Shown here in pieces: positions 62,201 through 64,000 of a DNA stretch of 64,000 nucleotides. The stretch is from Enoplolaimus lenunculus (taxonomy: Eukaryota > Nematoda > Enoplea > Enoplida > Thoracostomopsidae): contig JASANG010000443.1 of the NCBI GenBank assembly GCA_030248215.1, positions 1 to 64,000 on the forward strand. The letters are read 5' to 3'. How positions within the stretch are numbered: the stretch's first letter is position 1; each line of letters opens with the position of its first letter. The notes beneath the pieces were generated by a model, which saw only the letters and a program-made list of their open reading frames with translations, did no database searches and had not been told where the DNA came from. The position numbers and the translations under genes were made by a program.

Positions 62201-63973
62201 AATTCGACTGAATATTGTGGAGCTGCAAAAACTTCAAATCTGCTTTATGATCAAACTTGCACAATGTAAGTTGTACGTGCTTTAAGTGTCAAAATTGCGA
62301 CTAACAACACGGTACAAACAAAATTTCCAACGTTAGCGAAATCTAGAGAAAATCCGGTAATATTTTTTACTGAATGTTTCCGACATATGGGATATTTAAA
62401 TCCAGTTGCACCATGACTGAATCCAATTTTTTACAATACTTAATTAAGAATACTGTTAAAAATAAACTTATAATGAAAAAGTTGCGCTGAATTTAAATTA
62501 CAAAACTACATTTGCCAATATTGATAAACGCTAAAATCACTAAGCTACTAAAAACTAAACAATGCTGGAAAACGCCACCGCTTTCCAACAATCATTTACA
62601 TACCTCACAACGTTTGTGTAATTCCACATTTTCATTTTTCAGACGGTCGCATTCATCTTTCAGCTCCGAATTCAACTGTTCACTGTTCTCGATCTCGCGT
62701 TTAGCACACAAGCCGCGCGCTGTTAACGTCAGCATCGAGGCCTAAATTTTTTTAATAAACAGATTACTACTTATAATAATGAACATAAATTGCATTCAAT
62801 GAAAAAATAAAAAGCCGAAAAAACTGTACGTTTCCGAATAACATAAGAACAGTATATAAGTTATGTACTGCAAATTATTGCTAAAGTACAGCTAAACAAA
62901 ATTATCGTGGGTAATGTTTATCACATCTTCTGAGGTTTTCCTTAGCTGCTCGCGAGGGGAAGAGCGAGCCCCCTAAATAACCTGAAGAGTACGGGTTTTA
63001 CCTAGGGATATGCCGATATCAAAATTTTTGCCGATACCGATGCCGATTCTAACTTTAGTATACCCTGCTTAATAAGCAGATAAAATACTACATTACGTTA
63101 TTATATGAAGGCTTAAACCCTAACCATAATAAACGATTATAATTTTATAAGAACGGTTAATTTCAATAATTAATTTTTTCAAACACAAACGCGAGAGATA
63201 ACAATTTTCCTAAGCAGACACACTATTGTGCGCCCAAAGATGAAATTGATAGCATTCCAACTGACTGTTATGTGCAAAAAGTATCGGCAAAAATTACCAA
63301 ATATTAAACCGCAACCAAAGATCGGTGGCTCCTGTGCAGAATCGTCAGGCATTCAAAACTAGATCTCTGAACCAATCAAAACACGACTTCACCTCGCATA
63401 ATAGGTAACCTGAGTTTCAATAAAATTAAGCGGCGGCGGTGCTGAGGCTCAAAATACTACCTAAATCACTCAGAATAATCCTCAATCTTTTTAGCACGAC
63501 TCGTAATAATGCAAGGACAGTTTTCCAAAAACTCACTTTCAAAGCTTCGATTTCATTCTGCAATCCACTTTCCATTTGAGTAGCATTTGCCTCAGACAAC
63601 CGTTTTCCTGCAACAACTTCTTCAATCTCACAACGCAAGCGTTCATTTTCAGCTGTGACTCGTTTGTAGTCATAGCACTGAAATATTAATCATATCACAT
63701 ACCTTTCTCAAATGTGTTAGCACCTATCGTCAGTTAATGAAAGCTCATATAGTCAGCTTCAAAATAGAACACATTATTGCATTTTTGACTTGTCCTGCTA
63801 CTGTGCAAATTTCGAAATCCGGAACGGCAGGAATTCGCTTCATTAAAAACCTGTCACAAACAGTTGATACGCGCAATACAAATCAAGAATACGACGAGTA
63901 CTGTCGAAAATCAAGCAATACTTTAGCAACAGACTTATACCTTACTTGGGTTTTTATCCGCCTTACTTCGCAT
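49950..63973 (-). CDS. Pericentrin/AKAP450-like centrosomal coiled-coil protein with a PACT domain
   Basis: Exons read on the - strand: 63973-63941 (tentative), 63677-63537, 62741-62604, 61962-61771, 61455-61297, 60592-60473, 59852-59697, 56790-56716, 56301-54725, 54091-53923, 53241-53006, 52455-52187, 51535-49950. All have GT-AG borders and matching phases; together they give about 1600 residues. The first seven full exons are all phase 0 and encode continuous heptad-rich coiled coil (for example LENEKKRTVNLTGDNRKLYD). The PACT exon has YQKQYLARELQ, ARMG and RFRITGHVVRACYRF, matching the centrosome-targeting domain of pericentrin, AKAP450 and Drosophila PLP. A 528-residue Ser/Arg-rich tail follows, whereas PACT is usually close to the C-terminus. 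Probable role: anchoring pericentriolar material or basal-body parts. The 5' end may lie beyond the window. Confidence 0.82.
52187..52455 (-). CDS. PACT-domain exon
   Basis: The acceptor AATTTTCAG and the donor GTGAGA frame 269 bases. Residues: SDKLKLAERRLRLLQQRCND, LAYQKQYLARELQRSDADFN, QAIQICARMGSF, then a loop and RFRITGHVVRACYRFTIAGK. The pericentrin PACT pattern is a basic helix with YQK.YL, then ARMG, then RFR.AVRVV..I.R; position by position this matches, with HVVRACYR in place of the usual AVRVVIAIxR. The calmodulin-binding second half is basic in the family, as here. Confidence 0.85.
53006..53241 (-). CDS. Coiled-coil exon of the pericentrin-like gene
   Basis: Phase 0 start (EQKQANAELNKDYESVCEQN), heptad pattern through IIMEIEQLKRDLIDRTTQFE and LARVNYELKQSRNANSVLES, phase 2 end at GTACGT. 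Just N-terminal to the PACT exon. Confidence 0.85.
53758..53880. mobile_element. piggyBac-like short element, partial, in a gene intron
   Basis: The left end TTAACCCCTTATCACTATATG is followed by a TGAGACCTAATTTCATGC segment and a damaged B-box on the - strand (GCGGAGTTCGAATATT). The right half is missing. Confidence 0.65.
53923..54091 (-). CDS. Coiled-coil exon of the pericentrin-like gene
   Basis: The acceptor TGTTTTAG and the donor GTAAGT flank EKLAFAVNDIASKSSQLLTL then YETLSQKDAEHQEQIANYEE and KIAQNRLQTSDLGLLN. Phase 2 in, phase 0 out. Confidence 0.85.
54725..56301 (-). CDS. Large central exon of the pericentrin-like gene
   Basis: After TTTGTTGCAG the exon starts RNAVAQYDDVVSQYEENIQQ and enters a glutamine run (QQQQQQQQQQQ, CAA codons, about 56195-56230). 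A short coiled coil (LALAKERNELRKLLTEIIRH) is followed by about 300 Ser/Gly/Glu-rich residues with no domain I recognise, and ends in a coiled coil (DSLKRLTAENKYLKHQVTET). It leaves in phase 2 at GTGAGT. The frame stays open 370 bases into the upstream intron. Confidence 0.85.
56716..56790 (-). CDS. Small coiled-coil exon
   Basis: Seventy-five bases, phase 0 on both sides, acceptor TTGTTTCAG and donor GTATTT. It encodes GVLTAELANLRETQRLRDKE then FSDWK, clear heptads. Confidence 0.8.
56791..57242. other. Intron sequence, no feature recognised
   Basis: First part of a 2.9-kb intron of the pericentrin-like gene. No exon-like frame bounded by splice signals is seen. Confidence 0.45.
57243..57633. 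mobile_element. hAT-like element with a perfect 8-bp target duplication
   Basis: The 391-bp element starts CAGGGTGCAACCGGAATT and ends AATTCCGGTTGCACCCTG, an 18-bp perfect inverted pair, and is flanked on both sides by GCAACTGT. An 8-bp duplication and CAGGG ends are diagnostic of hAT transposons. TTCCGGTTCCGG repeats are subterminal. On the - strand the middle has TTTTAG followed by an open frame (FSSSTEVKSTINGLYLEYKW...KN then stop), which may be a remnant of a parental transposase. Confidence 0.9.
57650..57823. mobile_element. TTCTCAAATGTG family element
   Basis: The left part TGTGTGCAGCACCTATTACC and the right end GGTGCTACACACATTTGAGA are inverted. It starts 10 bp after the hAT-like target duplication. 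Confidence 0.7.
57890..58160. mobile_element. Decayed hAT-like element
   Basis: TAGGAACCGACGGGATATC at the left is inverted relative to ATCCGGTCGATCCCTGATAT at the right. TTCCGGTTCCGG repeats are found inside. A similar piece is at 51760-51845. Confidence 0.55.
58161..59470. repeat. Intronic duplications with ATCAAAATCGGTT...GGACAGACGGACG motif
   Basis: 58958-59150 and 59222-59413 are about 75-80 percent identical direct copies, each with GTTTATCAAAATCGGTT, a GATTCTTTTCG-like word and a run of GGACAGAC. 58690-58930 holds a second pair (GGTTTATAAACAATTTATTA at 58689 and 58850). The ATCAAAATCGGTT plus GACAGAC signature is common in invertebrate dispersed repeats. No coding part is seen. Confidence 0.65.
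59697..59852 (-). CDS. Coiled-coil exon
   Basis: Fifty-two codons, phase 0 on both sides, acceptor TTTTTTCAG and donor GTTGGT. KAYVHLTEENATKDAKLKQL then QELFAAKCADYERLKTEHAD show heptads. Confidence 0.8.
59860..60472. other. Intron, no feature recognised
   Basis: No exon or element with clear ends is seen in this 620-base intron. TGCAAGCCTTTGTG and CGCAGGAGCACACG near 60210-60255 form a weak inverted pair. Confidence 0.4.
60473..60592 (-). CDS. Coiled-coil exon
   Basis: Forty codons, phase 0 on both sides, acceptor CGTTTCAG, donor GTTCTG. KETKLNGLIAKQKDLEKQIE then EKTDAVEISNQRLQAVADVK. Confidence 0.8.
60600..61290. other. Intron, no feature recognised
   Basis: 60740-60830 has an AAAATGACCGGAAAC / GTTTCCGGTCA-like inverted pair with a run of A, possibly a small element. 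Nothing else can be named. Confidence 0.4.
61297..61455 (-). CDS. Coiled-coil exon
   Basis: Fifty-three codons, phase 0 on both sides, acceptor TTGTTTAG and donor GTAAGT. LENEKKRTVNLTGDNRKLYD, ENETMKRRIEALNAGWSREK, ANIIESHEAVLSE. Confidence 0.85.
61771..61962 (-). CDS. Coiled-coil exon
   Basis: Sixty-four codons, phase 0 on both sides, acceptor CGTTTAAG and donor GTAAAT. VDKNTMDALTRRQSQLQTEK, SQLQIRLERLEDAHRKRMDS, DRRVTELENELSVIKQDNES. A strong long heptad region. Confidence 0.88.
62050..62285. mobile_element. TTCACACGTGCAAG family element in an intron
   Basis: The left end AAGCCCATGCACACGTGCAA and the right end CTTGCACAATGTAAGTTGTACG are diverged inverted parts, with GAGAACTAGCAGCTGCAACT inside. 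Confidence 0.65.
62604..62741 (-). CDS. Coiled-coil exon
   Basis: Forty-six codons, phase 0 on both sides, acceptor AAATTTAG and donor GTATGT. ASMLTLTARGLCAKREIENS, EQLNSELKDECDRLKNENVE, LHKRCE. Confidence 0.85.
62745..63536. other. Intron with a decayed GGGATATGCCGATA repeat
   Basis: At 63005-63060 AGGGATATGCCGATATC and GCCGATACCGATGCCGATTC resemble a hAT-like end. The rest shows no feature that I can name. Confidence 0.4.
63537..63677 (-). CDS. Coiled-coil exon
   Basis: Forty-seven codons, phase 0 on both sides, acceptor TATTTCAG and donor GTGAGT. CYDYKRVTAENERLRCEIEE, VVAGKRLSEANATQMESGLQ, NEIEALK. Confidence 0.85.
63706..63900. mobile_element. TTCTCAAATGTG family element, right end unclear
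   Basis: The left end CTTTCTCAAATGTGTTAGCA then CCTATCGTCAGTTAATG is clear. The right end is lost near 63850-63890. Confidence 0.6.
63941..63973 (-). CDS. Tentative first or edge exon of the pericentrin-like gene
   Basis: On the - strand an ATG opens MRSKADKNPSK and meets a GTATAA donor in phase 0, which fits the next exon. The frame is also open upstream to the window edge, so it may be an internal exon that runs off the window. Short and supported only by phase. Confidence 0.35.
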
Positions 63974-64000
63974 GGTGATATACGAATTTTGTTTTTGAAA

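Noticed and set aside
1-64000. CRISPR array, bacterial operons or prophage
   Set aside because: The tandem arrays lack unique spacers, genes are interrupted by GT-AG introns, and all recognised proteins are animal types.

Overview
The window is AT-rich animal DNA with GT-AG introns, no operon-style packing and very dense short inverted-repeat transposons. Dispersed runs of TTAGGC (CCTAAG on the + strand), the nematode telomere motif, and a TWK-like two-pore potassium channel suggest a nematode, perhaps outside the Caenorhabditis branch. The taxon is inferred, not proven.

Three host genes are supported. (1) A two-pore-domain potassium channel on the + strand: four core exons between 25656 and 31698, plus at least two possible first exons far upstream (9745, 15905) and a small exon near 19245. 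(2) A + strand gene with one very large exon (40720-45038) that encodes three consecutive glutamate-receptor-type ligand-binding domains and no visible pore, joined by asparagine-rich linkers; candidate upstream exons lie at 39755 and 40543. (3) A - strand, multi-exon coiled-coil protein (about 63973 down to 49950) whose penultimate exon encodes a PACT centrosome-targeting domain, so it is pericentrin/AKAP450-like; it probably continues past the right edge. One orphan + strand terminal exon lies at 48152-48254.

Layout: 1-9700 is repeats only (tandem duplications, a 2.4-3.1 kb inverted-repeat element, arrays of 20-40 bp units). 9700-31700 holds the channel gene, with introns crowded by transposons. 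31700-33450 is a 79-bp satellite that grew inside one transposon copy directly behind the channel stop codon. 33450-39750 is repeats. 39750-45040 is the triple-domain gene. 45100-49900 is repeats and the orphan exon. 49950-64000 is the pericentrin-like gene, whose introns carry hAT-like, piggyBac-like and other elements.

At least seven families of short non-autonomous DNA elements can be told apart by their ends: a TA-flanked CACTGTAAATT family (about 20 copies), a TA-flanked CTGTAGTGACCC family, a family that carries TTAGGC arrays, a TTAA-flanked piggyBac-like family that carries a tRNA-like core, hAT-like CAGGG elements (one with a perfect 8-bp target duplication), and three others. I saw no transposase gene. 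The three genes have no obvious joint pathway; the channel and the receptor-like protein would both be membrane or secreted proteins, and the third is a centrosome or basal-body protein.
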